A stretch of 32,791 nucleotides of DNA from Cellulosilyticum sp. (GTDB lineage Bacteria; Bacillota; Clostridia; Lachnospirales; Cellulosilyticaceae). The stretch covers positions 1 through 32,791 of the forward strand of contig JAFOHG010000107.1 in the NCBI GenBank assembly GCA_017421915.1, read 5' to 3'. A program made the position numbers and the translations under genes. Positions 15,370 through 22,613 of this stretch are shown in pieces (position 1 is the stretch's first letter; each line of letters opens with the position of its first letter). A model generated the notes under the pieces. That model saw only the letters and a program-made list of their open reading frames with translations, searched no databases and was not told the origin of the DNA.

Positions 15370-16604
15370 TTGTTATCCTCATTTCTACTTACACTCTCAC
15401 CTGCAATAAATCCTGTTGCCCAAGCCCATTGCAAGTTATAACCTCCACAATCTCCATCTACATCCATGACTTCTCCTGTAATATATAAATTCTTTGCTTT
15501 TAGAGACGCCATTGTCTGAAAATCTATTTCTGTTGCACGAATCCCCCCTGCAGTTACTTGTGCAAATTTATAGCCTCTCGTTCCCTGTATGCTAAAATTG
15601 AACGCTTTTAGTACCTGCACTAAACGCATTACCTCATCATATTCCAATTGTTCTAATAAGCGATGAATACTCTCTATATGAGCAGCTTTTAATACAGGCA
15701 TAATGACACGTTTATGCAACATACCAATTAAAAGTTGCTCAATTGTACGTTCTGGATGTGCAGTAATACGCTCATACAGTAAACTAATCATTTCATCTTC
15801 AGATAAATTAGGAAATAAGTCTAATGTAAGTTCTGTATCTTGCTTATTTAGTGCTGCCAATGAGGCTACTCTACTAATTTGAAAAATAGGCGGCCCTGAA
15901 AGACCATCTTCAGTAAAAAGAACTTCTCCATATTCCTCTCTTCCTAATTTACCTTCTACAAAAATTTTAACATTTGCTTTAACTTTTGTTCCTTTCATCA
16001 TCTTACAATAAGGTGATGATGAAAGAAGATGTACTAATATAGGAAATGGTGTTTTTAAAGTATGTCCTAACTTTTTTAAAATTTCATAACCTAATCCATC
16101 ACATCCTAAGCTCGTATTAGTCATTCCACCTGTTGCCATAATCACTTTATGTGCTTCAAAAGTTTGTCCTTCTTCTGAAAAAAGTTGCCATCCTTCCTTT
16201 TTAGGCTTAATTTCTGTAATTTTAGTATCTGTAATTACTTCTACACCTAAACGTTCTATTTCCATACGTAGTACATCTAATACGCTTGTGGCTTGCTCAG
16301 ATAATGGATAAACCTTTTTTCCTTCTATGAGCGGCATAATCCCTAATTCCATAAAAAAGTTTTTAGTTTCTTCATATCCAAAACGCTCTAATACCGACTT
16401 TATATCTACTGAGTCATAGGAATGATATTGTTTAGGTGTGATTTGAGTATTGGTCATATTACAACGCCCATTTCCTGTTACTAAAATCTTTTTTCCAACA
16501 CGATTGGATCGTTCTATAATACATACTTGTGTTCCTTTTCGAGCTGCTACAATAGCTGCTACAAGTCCAGAGGCCCCGCCTCCTACAATGATTACATCTC
16601 TCAT
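15366..16604 (-). CDS. BaiN/HI0933-family flavoprotein (NAD(P)/FAD-dependent oxidoreductase)
   Basis: A 412-residue protein of the HI0933/BaiN family (COG2081). The Rossmann motif VIIVGGGASGLVAAIVAARKG is at about residues 4-24. The family hallmark KKILVTGNGRCNMTN follows, then ATGGMTNTSLGCDGLGYEI. The C-terminal FAD motif is LYITGEVMDVDGDCGGYNLQWAWATGFIAG. Members have been linked to bile-acid flavin reduction and to oxidation of other small molecules, but most are uncharacterised. A strong GAGGAGG site precedes the ATG at 16604. A 19-base tandem duplication lies just upstream. The gene is cotranscribed with the COG2509 gene. Confidence 0.9.
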   Translation of the reverse strand: MRDVIIVGGGASGLVAAIVAARKGTQVCIIERSNRVGKKILVTGNGRCNMTNTQITPKQYHSYDSVDIKSVLERFGYEETKNFFMELGIMPLIEGKKVYPLSEQATSVLDVLRMEIERLGVEVITDTKITEIKPKKEGWQLFSEEGQTFEAHKVIMATGGMTNTSLGCDGLGYEILKKLGHTLKTPFPILVHLLSSSPYCKMMKGTKVKANVKIFVEGKLGREEYGEVLFTEDGLSGPPIFQISRVASLAALNKQDTELTLDLFPNLSEDEMISLLYERITAHPERTIEQLLIGMLHKRVIMPVLKAAHIESIHRLLEQLEYDEVMRLVQVLKAFNFSIQGTRGYKFAQVTAGGIRATEIDFQTMASLKAKNLYITGEVMDVDGDCGGYNLQWAWATGFIAGESVSRNEDNK

Positions 16605-16617
16605 GATGCCCTCCTCT

Positions 16618-16655
16618 TATCTTTTAGATAACATGCTATCTTTTAAATAACATGC
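16618..16655. repeat. Tandem 19-base duplication upstream of the BaiN-like gene
   Basis: TATCTTTTAGATAACATGC (16618-16636) is followed at once by TATCTTTTAAATAACATGC (16637-16655), with a single G/A difference. It sits between the ribosome-binding site of the BaiN-like gene and the hairpin after the bofC-like gene. It could be a double operator or a recent slippage duplication. Confidence 0.8.
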
Positions 16656-16690
16656 AATAAGACTGCCAAAATATTTCTGGCAGCCTTATT
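16656..16690 (-). terminator. Hairpin/weak terminator after the bofC-like gene
   Basis: 13-base arms with one internal mismatch (16656-16668 with 16678-16690), overlapping the stop codon. The minus-strand 3' side ends in CTTATTGCATG, a poor U-run, so termination may be incomplete and the downstream flavoprotein genes could be read through. Confidence 0.55.
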
Positions 16691-17303
16691 CTCCAACATA
16701 TCCTTGTAATATTCTTTGAAGCGTACTTGGATTTAATAAAAGCGCTTCCTTTTGTGCACTAGTAATTTCAATTTCTTCATTTAGCAATAAACTATAAATA
16801 TACTTCGAAAAATGGCTTATTTCATAATCTATTTTCACAGGACGCTTTGTTGTATCTTTCTCTTTAATACAAACATAATGATCATCAACACCTAAAACAT
16901 ATACAGGTTTCTCTACTTTTACATGAGTATCTGTAGGTTGCTCCTGAATAGATTTTACCAATGTTACTTCTTTTTCATTAAACGTTTCAATTGTATAATC
17001 CTTAAATCGGTCCTCTACTTCTTCTTTTGTAAGACCTAAAAGACTCTTTGCATCTATTTTAGTCTCACTTAAAGATTTACTTTTGATATCCTGATTTTTT
17101 AATATAATCTTTGTCTGTGGTAATATATAGATTTCATCTTTCCATTTTTCTACTGATTCTACTTCTGAAAGTACTACTGACTCATCTGCTACCTGTCCTT
17201 GCCATCCATTGGCTTTATTATAAAAATAAGTTACAAGAAAAACTACAGCAAATACAATCACCGCTGCCAATAGTGTATAAAAATATTGTCTTTTACTTAA
17301 CAT
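16686..17303 (-). CDS. Membrane-anchored BofC-like protein (hypothetical)
   Basis: 205 residues with one N-terminal membrane segment (LLAAVIVFAVVFLVTYFY, about residues 12-29) and an extracytoplasmic remainder. The part around LLGLTKEEVEDRFKDYTIETFNEKEVTLV and the following YVLGVDDHYVCIKEKD resembles the C-terminal domain of BofC, the Bacillus forespore-secreted checkpoint protein that restrains SpoIVB signalling. This is a pattern judgement and not proven. A position directly after spoVB supports a sporulation or envelope role. The ATG at 17303 has AAGGAAG at 17310-17316, which is itself buried in a 10-base-pair stem. If it is not BofC-like, it is an unknown single-pass envelope protein. Confidence 0.72.
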   Translation of the reverse strand: MLSKRQYFYTLLAAVIVFAVVFLVTYFYNKANGWQGQVADESVVLSEVESVEKWKDEIYILPQTKIILKNQDIKSKSLSETKIDAKSLLGLTKEEVEDRFKDYTIETFNEKEVTLVKSIQEQPTDTHVKVEKPVYVLGVDDHYVCIKEKDTTKRPVKIDYEISHFSKYIYSLLLNEEIEITSAQKEALLLNPSTLQRILQGYVGE

Positions 17304-17309
17304 AAGCGT

Positions 17310-17390
17310 CTTCCTTTATCCATAAAATTAAATTCATATTAATTATGTCTAAATTTTAAATTTTTTATACACATTTATACATAAAGGAAG
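17310..17390 (-). promoter_or_regulatory. Long-range stem hiding the ribosome-binding site of the bofC-like gene
   Basis: CTTCCTTTAT at 17310-17319 and ATAAAGGAAG at 17381-17390 (plus strand) are perfect complements. In the minus transcript the 5' arm begins about 10 nt after the spoVB stop codon, and the 3' arm contains the AAGGAAG ribosome-binding site. There is no U-run, so it is not a terminator. A ribosome ending at spoVB could open it. Confidence 0.55.
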
Positions 17391-17399
17391 TATTTTTCT

Positions 17400-19061
17400 T
17401 TAAATCTTTAATAACTTAATGAGCTTACGCCCTCCGGGAATATATGAAAGATCATTCTTAGTAATCGTATGTGTTCCAATTCCCACAACAAAATAAATAA
17501 TTGCTGCAATTGGTAGCACCACTACAATAGATAGTTTTGTAGAAAGTCCTATCCATAAAAATCCTTTATAAATAGCTAAGCTCACAATTCCCATAATCAC
17601 TGCACATGTAGTAGGACGAATGAGTATTTCTTTCCAACTCATACGTATACTTAAATACTTTTGTAAATAATACATATTCAACACTGCATAGATAACATAA
17701 CAAATTGTTGTACTATGTACAAATCCGTAAATATTAAGTGTTGGAAATCTTAGAGCAACCAAATTAATTACTATCTTAATAGCACAAGCAATAATGGCAT
17801 TAATCGTTGGTATTTTCTGCTTACTCATACCTTGTAGTATGCCTGCACTAAGCTGTGCTATTGAAATAGCTAAAATAGCAATAGCACCTGTTGATAAAAG
17901 TTCAGACCCACTAGCATCACCTACTACCAAAGTTAAAATAGGCCCTGCAAAGACTAAAAATCCAATGGCAGACGGCGCAGCAATTAACATACCTACTTTG
18001 AAAATCATCTTTGTTTTATGACGTACATCTTCAATCTGTTTAGCTGCCATCCCTGCTGCAATAGCGGGTACACTAGCAAGTCCAAGTTGTAAAATTAAAC
18101 TTACAGGAATATTCATAAAGGTCATATATTGAAAAGAAAGTTGTCCACTTAATTGACTTACAATACTTTCTGTAGAATAAATCCCTGCATCTATAACTGG
18201 AACTGATGATAACATTTGATGATCTCTAAGATATTCAATATTCTTAGGTAAAATATTAGAAATCATAGATTGGTCAATAGATGTCATAATGGAGAACACA
18301 GATGCACTGACAATAACCGGAATCATCATATTTAAAATCTGTTTTAAAATCATCCAAGTAGATTGATCATCATAAGCTTTACTTTCTTTAAGTTCAGCTT
18401 GTGCTTGTGGACGTTTCTTAATAAATAAAGTAATTAGTACTACGAAACCTGCAACTGCTCCAACTCCTGTACCCAGTGCACTTCCTGTTGCTCCCCATTC
18501 TAAATTCTTATTGGTTATCTTCATAAAATATGATGCTAAAATAACACTAAAAATAACATTAAAAATCTGTTCAATGATTTGAGAAGAAGCTGTAGGTGTC
18601 ATATCTCCTCTTCCTTGGAAATAACCACGCAAGACTCCTAAACTTGTTGCAATCACAACTGTAGGTGCAAGGGCTCGAATCGGCAACGCTACATCTTGTG
18701 ACTTATAGAAATTATCTGAAATAAAATCTGCACCTAACCATAAACTAACAGCCATAATACATGCAAATCCTATTGAATAAAGCATCGCAAGATGAAAAAC
18801 TCTTTGTGCTTCTCTATATGCTCCTGCAGCTCGCCTTTCTGCTATTAATTTTGACAGTGCTCCAGGGATTGCCATAGCTGTTAGTGTTAAAATAACAACA
18901 TAAATACCATAAGCAACACCATATAAAGACTGTCCTTCATCTCCTAAAATATTACGAATCGGTATACGATAAAGCATTCCGATAATTCGACTGGCTAATA
19001 CTCCAATACTTAAAATCATCGCCCCTTTCATGAGGCTTTGTTTATTATCTGTAGTCTTCAT
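17400..19061 (-). CDS. spoVB: Polysaccharide/lipid II-type flippase, SpoVB family (MOP superfamily)
   Basis: A large polytopic membrane protein of 553 residues, with about 14 hydrophobic segments of the multidrug/oligosaccharidyl-lipid/polysaccharide (MOP) type. The N-terminus SLMKGAMILSIGVLASRIIGMLYRIPIRNILGDEG and the segment LRGYFQGRGDMTPTASSQIIEQI are hallmarks of SpoVB/YtgP/MurJ-like flippases. SpoVB is needed for spore cortex peptidoglycan synthesis. Members of the same family also flip lipid II during growth, so either role is possible. An AGGGGAAG site precedes the ATG at 19061. The neighbouring bofC-like gene suggests a sporulation context. Confidence 0.87.
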   Translation of the reverse strand: MKTTDNKQSLMKGAMILSIGVLASRIIGMLYRIPIRNILGDEGQSLYGVAYGIYVVILTLTAMAIPGALSKLIAERRAAGAYREAQRVFHLAMLYSIGFACIMAVSLWLGADFISDNFYKSQDVALPIRALAPTVVIATSLGVLRGYFQGRGDMTPTASSQIIEQIFNVIFSVILASYFMKITNKNLEWGATGSALGTGVGAVAGFVVLITLFIKKRPQAQAELKESKAYDDQSTWMILKQILNMMIPVIVSASVFSIMTSIDQSMISNILPKNIEYLRDHQMLSSVPVIDAGIYSTESIVSQLSGQLSFQYMTFMNIPVSLILQLGLASVPAIAAGMAAKQIEDVRHKTKMIFKVGMLIAAPSAIGFLVFAGPILTLVVGDASGSELLSTGAIAILAISIAQLSAGILQGMSKQKIPTINAIIACAIKIVINLVALRFPTLNIYGFVHSTTICYVIYAVLNMYYLQKYLSIRMSWKEILIRPTTCAVIMGIVSLAIYKGFLWIGLSTKLSIVVVLPIAAIIYFVVGIGTHTITKNDLSYIPGGRKLIKLLKI

Positions 19062-19191
19062 AATTCTTCCCCTGTTTTTATTTTAGATGATTTCCTTTTT
19101 TTGTTGGTTTAAATCATTTTAACACACTTTTTTATCAAGCACACGCTTTTTCCGTCATTTTTCTTACAAGGCTTATACAAAAGAAAAAACT

Positions 19192-19230
19192 GCCGCATAA
19201 ACGCTTAACCTTTTCATTAAGTGTTGCGGC
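19192..19230 (-). terminator. Terminator of the DtxR-like gene
   Basis: GCCGCA/TGCGGC with an inner CGCTTAA/TTAAGTG stem. On the minus strand it is followed by GTTTTTTC. It lies just past the stop at 19238. Confidence 0.85.
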
Positions 19231-19237
19231 AATCTTT

Positions 19238-19690
19238 CTATTTCTCATTATACGGTACTGGCGGTAGTAATGTTTCATCTTCATTGATTTTAAGTAATAA
19301 TTCAAATCGCTCTGCAATCTCTGGATATTTTCTATTAAATAAAACAAATCGTTCTATTTTAGTCAAGCTGTCATGTGAAAGATATTGGGCCATCGCTTCC
19401 TTTTCAGCTACAGCATTTTCTTCAATATGGAGTAACTTTAAAAATTCATCAATAAGTGCATCTCTTGCAATTAAATATTGTGCCATCTTCCTTCCTTGTT
19501 CGGTCATTTTTAGTGGCTGATAGGTTGAATAAATGATTTGTTTTTGATAATGCATACGCTGCAAAGCTTGAATCGTCTTTTGAAGAGGTTGATTCATTTC
19601 TCTTGCTAATTCACTAATCTTAAACTCATTATTATCTTCTAAGTGTTTGTAAATACAGACTAAATACTTTTCTAGGCTTGAAGAAAGCAT
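19238..19690 (-). CDS. DtxR/MntR-family metal-dependent transcriptional regulator
   Basis: A 150-residue protein starting at the ATG at 19690 with GGAGGT correctly spaced at 19695-19700; an in-frame ATG at 19702 overlaps that site. The N-terminal winged helix (SLEKYLVCIYKHLE, FKISELAREMNQPLQKTIQALQRMHYQKQIIY, LKMTEQGRKMAQYLIARDALIDEFLKLL) matches DtxR/IdeR/MntR regulators. The metal-sensing dimerisation part (EENAVAEKEAMAQYLSHDSLTKIERF) is somewhat divergent: the usual Cys/His metal ligands are reduced to Glu and His residues. There is no SH3-like third domain. It may sense Mn(II) or Fe(II), possibly regulating iron or manganese uptake such as feoAB elsewhere in the window. Targets are not shown. 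Confidence 0.82.
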   Translation of the reverse strand: MLSSSLEKYLVCIYKHLEDNNEFKISELAREMNQPLQKTIQALQRMHYQKQIIYSTYQPLKMTEQGRKMAQYLIARDALIDEFLKLLHIEENAVAEKEAMAQYLSHDSLTKIERFVLFNRKYPEIAERFELLLKINEDETLLPPVPYNEK

Positions 19691-19785
19691 TATGACCTCC
19701 ATTAATGTAAACCTACCATAACTATATGCAATTTGTTACTCAAACATGCAACTTTCCTACTTTTCATCAAATCTCTAAGATTAAT

Positions 19786-19815
19786 TTGACACATAGTAGC
19801 TATTCATATTAGAAT
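19786..19815 (+). promoter_or_regulatory. Sigma-A-type promoter of degV
   Basis: TTGACA (19786-19791), an 18-base spacer and TAGAAT (19810-19815), about 37 bases before the degV start. It diverges from the DtxR-like gene. Confidence 0.65.
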
Positions 19816-19851
19816 TATTGAGAGATTATCCTAATTAGAGGAGGTGAAATG

Positions 19852-20733
19852 ATGTCTGAAATCGTACTTTTAAGTGATAGTTCTTGTGACCTACCTTCAT
19901 CTTGTTTGGACCAGTATCATATTGAAATCATTCCATATTATGTTTCATTTGATTACGAACATTATTATAAAGAAATAATAGAGCTATCTATTTCTGATTT
20001 TTATCAAAGATTAAGAGCTGAAAAGATTTTCCCTAAAACATCTTTACCATCTATAAATGATTATTATGAACATTTTAAACCTCATATTGAGGCTGGTAAA
20101 AGTGTCATCTGTGTAACATTATCAAGTCATTTTAGTGGCTCATATAATGCAGCAGTTAACGCTCGTGAACTTATTTTAGAAAATTATCCTAATGCGCAAA
20201 TTGAAATTATTAATTCTTTAAATGCAACAGGTGGTCAGGGTGTTCTTGTTTTGGAAATTGGACGTATGATTCAAAATGGTCTAGATTTCGAAACCATTTT
20301 AAACGTTATTCCAAAACTTAAGGAAACTGCTCGTATCTTTTTCTTTGTAGAAACATTAGATTATCTTGAACATGGTGGACGTATTGGTAAAGCTTCTGCC
20401 TTACTGGGTACAATGCTCAACGTTAAACCACTTATTTATTTACAAGACGGCCTACTCTTCCCTAATGGAAAAGTACGTGGCACAAAAAAAGCACTTGCTA
20501 AAATACTTGAAATCTCTAAAGAATATGTTGGTGATGAAGCAGACAAGTATCAATACTTAATTGCTCATGCTGACAATATTGAATACGCAACTGTAGCTAA
20601 AGCTGGTCTTGAAGCCGAGCTTGGTGTATCTACACTTGCTGACTTCTGTTTCATTGGAACAACAATTGGTGTTTATACAGGACCAGATGTTGTAGGTGTT
20701 TGTTTAATTAGAAAATACGAGACTTTACTTTAA
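19852..20733 (+). CDS. DegV family fatty-acid-binding protein
   Basis: A 293-residue protein of the DegV/FakB family, which binds a fatty acid and presents it to the kinase FakA for incorporation into phospholipid. Visible features are the opening LLSDSSCDLPSSC, KTSLPSINDYYEHF, the fatty-acid/phosphate-contact loop TLSSHFSGSYNAA, and LDYLEHGGRIGKASALLGTMLNVKPL. The C-terminal GTTIGVYTGPDVVGV is also typical. Two ATG codons stand in tandem at 19849 and 19852. The AGGAGG at 19839-19844 favours the second. No fakA is seen in the window. The gene is a single unit with its own promoter and a strong terminator. Confidence 0.92.
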   Translation: MSEIVLLSDSSCDLPSSCLDQYHIEIIPYYVSFDYEHYYKEIIELSISDFYQRLRAEKIFPKTSLPSINDYYEHFKPHIEAGKSVICVTLSSHFSGSYNAAVNARELILENYPNAQIEIINSLNATGGQGVLVLEIGRMIQNGLDFETILNVIPKLKETARIFFFVETLDYLEHGGRIGKASALLGTMLNVKPLIYLQDGLLFPNGKVRGTKKALAKILEISKEYVGDEADKYQYLIAHADNIEYATVAKAGLEAELGVSTLADFCFIGTTIGVYTGPDVVGVCLIRKYETLL

Positions 20734-20775
20734 ATAAAAAACGCTTCTTTATTATAATGAGAAGCGTTTTTTATT
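20733..20775. terminator. Bidirectional terminator between degV and the 7TM gene
   Basis: A perfect 16-base-pair stem (20733-20748 with 20760-20775) with the core ACGCTTCT/AGAAGCGT and runs of A and T at the base, shared by convergent genes. Confidence 0.9.
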
Positions 20776-20776
20776 T

Positions 20777-21481
20777 TTATTCCATATGTAATGAACGATT
20801 TACATTCCCTTTACTTCTTTTTATAGCATGAGTAAATGCGTAAAAAATAGTCCATAGTGCAAAAGCTTCTGTTACTGTAAATAATTTAAAGATTCTTACC
20901 GTTTCGTTACCAGATGCAATCCCATCTATTGTTAATAAAATTTGTGCTAAAATAATCACAAAAAGTTGTACTCTAATTTGTAAATGTTTATACTTTATAA
21001 TCCCTATTAAACATAAAATAAGCATGATCAAAATAAAGCTTCCTTGTGCAATACTTAAATAACGTGTAAACGGCGGAAGTAATAACAGCTCATAACCATA
21101 ACTACTACTTGCAACCAGTTTGGTCGGTTGTTTTAAAATGAGATAAATATAAAATACATCCCAAGGCAAAAATGCTAATAAATAAGATTTAAGTTGAATC
21201 TGTTCTTGAATGACTGGAATAACATACCATACAGCTATTGCTGTTAGCATTGTAATCCCAATACTACTTGCATAATAAAAATATCGAATAGACACTAAAA
21301 GCTTTAAATCCATGCTATATGCATAGAGTATTAATGTTAAATATCTTAATGATGTAAAACTTAAAAGTACACTTCCTATTATTTTAATTTCGCTAGAACA
21401 TAGTGTACTTAAGGTCTTTATATTCCATCCAATCATCACAAGGGCTACAAGACAGCTACCTACTAGCAACCATTTCTCCAT
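20777..21481 (-). CDS. Orphan seven-helix membrane protein (resembles histidine-kinase 7TM input region)
   Basis: A 234-residue, strongly hydrophobic protein with about seven predicted membrane helices, the last ending at roughly residue 220 with a short basic cytoplasmic tail (HAIKRSKGNVNRSLHME). The spacing, the aromatic-rich third helix (RYFYYASSIGITMLTAIAVWYV) and the terminal helix EAFALWTIFYAFTHAI recall the N-terminal 7TM sensory region found on some histidine kinases and diguanylate cyclases. No output domain follows here and the frame ends normally. The ATG at 21481 has GGGAGGTG upstream. I cannot assign a function; it could be a stand-alone receptor or a degenerate remnant. Confidence 0.7.
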   Translation of the reverse strand: MEKWLLVGSCLVALVMIGWNIKTLSTLCSSEIKIIGSVLLSFTSLRYLTLILYAYSMDLKLLVSIRYFYYASSIGITMLTAIAVWYVIPVIQEQIQLKSYLLAFLPWDVFYIYLILKQPTKLVASSSYGYELLLLPPFTRYLSIAQGSFILIMLILCLIGIIKYKHLQIRVQLFVIILAQILLTIDGIASGNETVRIFKLFTVTEAFALWTIFYAFTHAIKRSKGNVNRSLHME

Positions 21482-21544
21482 TTAAAATCACCTCCCTACA
21501 TTAATGTATGGACAAAATATCATATTTAGAACACATGCGTATAT

Positions 21545-21582
21545 AAAAAACCTAGTCTTACTGAAAAAAGACTAGGTTTTTT
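21545..21582 (-). terminator. Terminator of the TrxB-like gene
   Basis: A perfect 15-base-pair stem (21545-21559 with 21568-21582) with CCTAGTCTT/AAGACTAGG at its core. It lies 9 bases past the stop at 21591. Both base runs are A/T, so it would also stop plus-strand transcripts. Confidence 0.88.
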
Positions 21583-21590
21583 ATTGCATT

Positions 21591-22463
21591 TTATAAATTT
21601 AATTTTTCTTCTCTATTTAAAGCATTTAAATAAGATACTGCCTGTAATACAGCTGTACTACCTTCTCCTACTGCTTTAGCCACTTGAAAAGGCTTACCTG
21701 TACAATCACCTGCTGCATAAACACCTGGTAAATTAGTTTCCATCATACGATTTACTTTAACAGCTGCACCATCAACTTCTAGCCCTGCTAAAAGCTTAGA
21801 AGTCGGAATGCTCTCTTTAATAATAAAAACGCCACTAACTTCCAAACTAGATTCTGCTAACTCCAAACCTGCTACAACATTTTCACCAATAATTTTCTTT
21901 GGTTTACTACGTACAATCTCAATACGTTCATCTAAATGATCAATCTCTTTATAAAGCGGAATATAATATACCTTTTCACACACTTCTGCTAAATAATTTG
22001 CATCTTCTTCTGCATGCGTACTATCTCCAATGACAACAACTGCTTTTCCTCTATAAAGTGGCCCATCACAAGTTGCACAATAGCTTACACCACGTCCTAA
22101 AAACTCATTTTCTCCTGGTAAAATAGATGTTTTCGCAATACCACTGGCTAAAATAACTGTTTTTGCTTCAATAAATTCATTTTCTACATTCAGCATATAA
22201 CTTTTTCCCATTGGAAAAATTTCAATCACTTTTGCTGTTTGAATTTCTACACCTATTTCTCTTGCATGACCTGTAAATTGTTCCATCATTTCTTTCCCTG
22301 TCACGCCAAGCATTCCGATGTAATTATCTATGCGTTCTGCCTTATATATATAACTGGTACTCATTGGATTCCCAAATACCTTAACTTTTTTATTACGAAT
22401 CTTACCTGTAATCGCTGCAGATAATCCGGCTGGACCTGCACCAATAATAGCAATGTCTAACAT
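21591..22463 (-). CDS. Thioredoxin reductase-like flavoprotein
   Basis: A 290-residue two-domain pyridine-nucleotide disulfide oxidoreductase of the TrxB type. The FAD-binding motif AIIGAGPAGLSAAITG is at about residues 5-20. The redox-active pair is CATC (Cys129 and Cys132) in SYCATCDGPLYRGK, followed by the NAD(P)-binding VVVIGDSTHAEEDANYLAEV. GVYAAGDCTGKPFQVAKAVGEG closes the FAD site. The NAD(P) motif carries GDSTHAEE instead of the usual GGGNSAxEE, so the domain is divergent. No thioredoxin gene is adjacent, so it may serve a glutaredoxin-like or ferredoxin-linked partner. The start at 22463 follows GGAGGAAG. A palindrome lies about 30 bases further upstream. Confidence 0.9.
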   Translation of the reverse strand: MLDIAIIGAGPAGLSAAITGKIRNKKVKVFGNPMSTSYIYKAERIDNYIGMLGVTGKEMMEQFTGHAREIGVEIQTAKVIEIFPMGKSYMLNVENEFIEAKTVILASGIAKTSILPGENEFLGRGVSYCATCDGPLYRGKAVVVIGDSTHAEEDANYLAEVCEKVYYIPLYKEIDHLDERIEIVRSKPKKIIGENVVAGLELAESSLEVSGVFIIKESIPTSKLLAGLEVDGAAVKVNRMMETNLPGVYAAGDCTGKPFQVAKAVGEGSTAVLQAVSYLNALNREEKLNL

Positions 22464-22493
22464 ATATCTTCCTCCGTCGTCTTCTTATGCTTT

Positions 22494-22506
22494 GGCACAA
22501 TGTGCC
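22494..22506. promoter_or_regulatory. Palindrome upstream of the TrxB-like gene (possible operator)
   Basis: GGCACA-A-TGTGCC is a perfect 6+1+6 palindrome, 31-43 bases before the start codon. On the minus strand a weak TGGCAA-17-TATGAT promoter lies about 20 bases upstream, so the palindrome would overlap the transcription start. Confidence 0.45.
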
Positions 22507-22572
22507 TATATATATCATATTAATGTGTATTAGAATTTGCCAGTCATTCTTTTAATATTCCTTTACACAATC

Positions 22573-22597
22573 TGACAAGTCATTAGTGATTTTGTCA
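22573..22597. other. Bulged hairpin between sdaAA and the TrxB-like gene
   Basis: TGACAA and TTGTCA flank an inner TCA/TGA step, giving a bulged stem of about nine pairs at 17-41 bases past the sdaAA stop. No U-run follows on the minus strand, so it is not a classic terminator. It could be an operator or an RNA 3'-end structure. Confidence 0.35.
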
Positions 22598-22613
22598 CAT
22601 CTCCTAATGCTGT

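Noticed and set aside
19135-19347. 70-codon minus-strand frame overlapping the DtxR-like gene
   Set aside because: Overlaps the 3' end of the DtxR-like gene and runs through its terminator; no ribosome-binding site.
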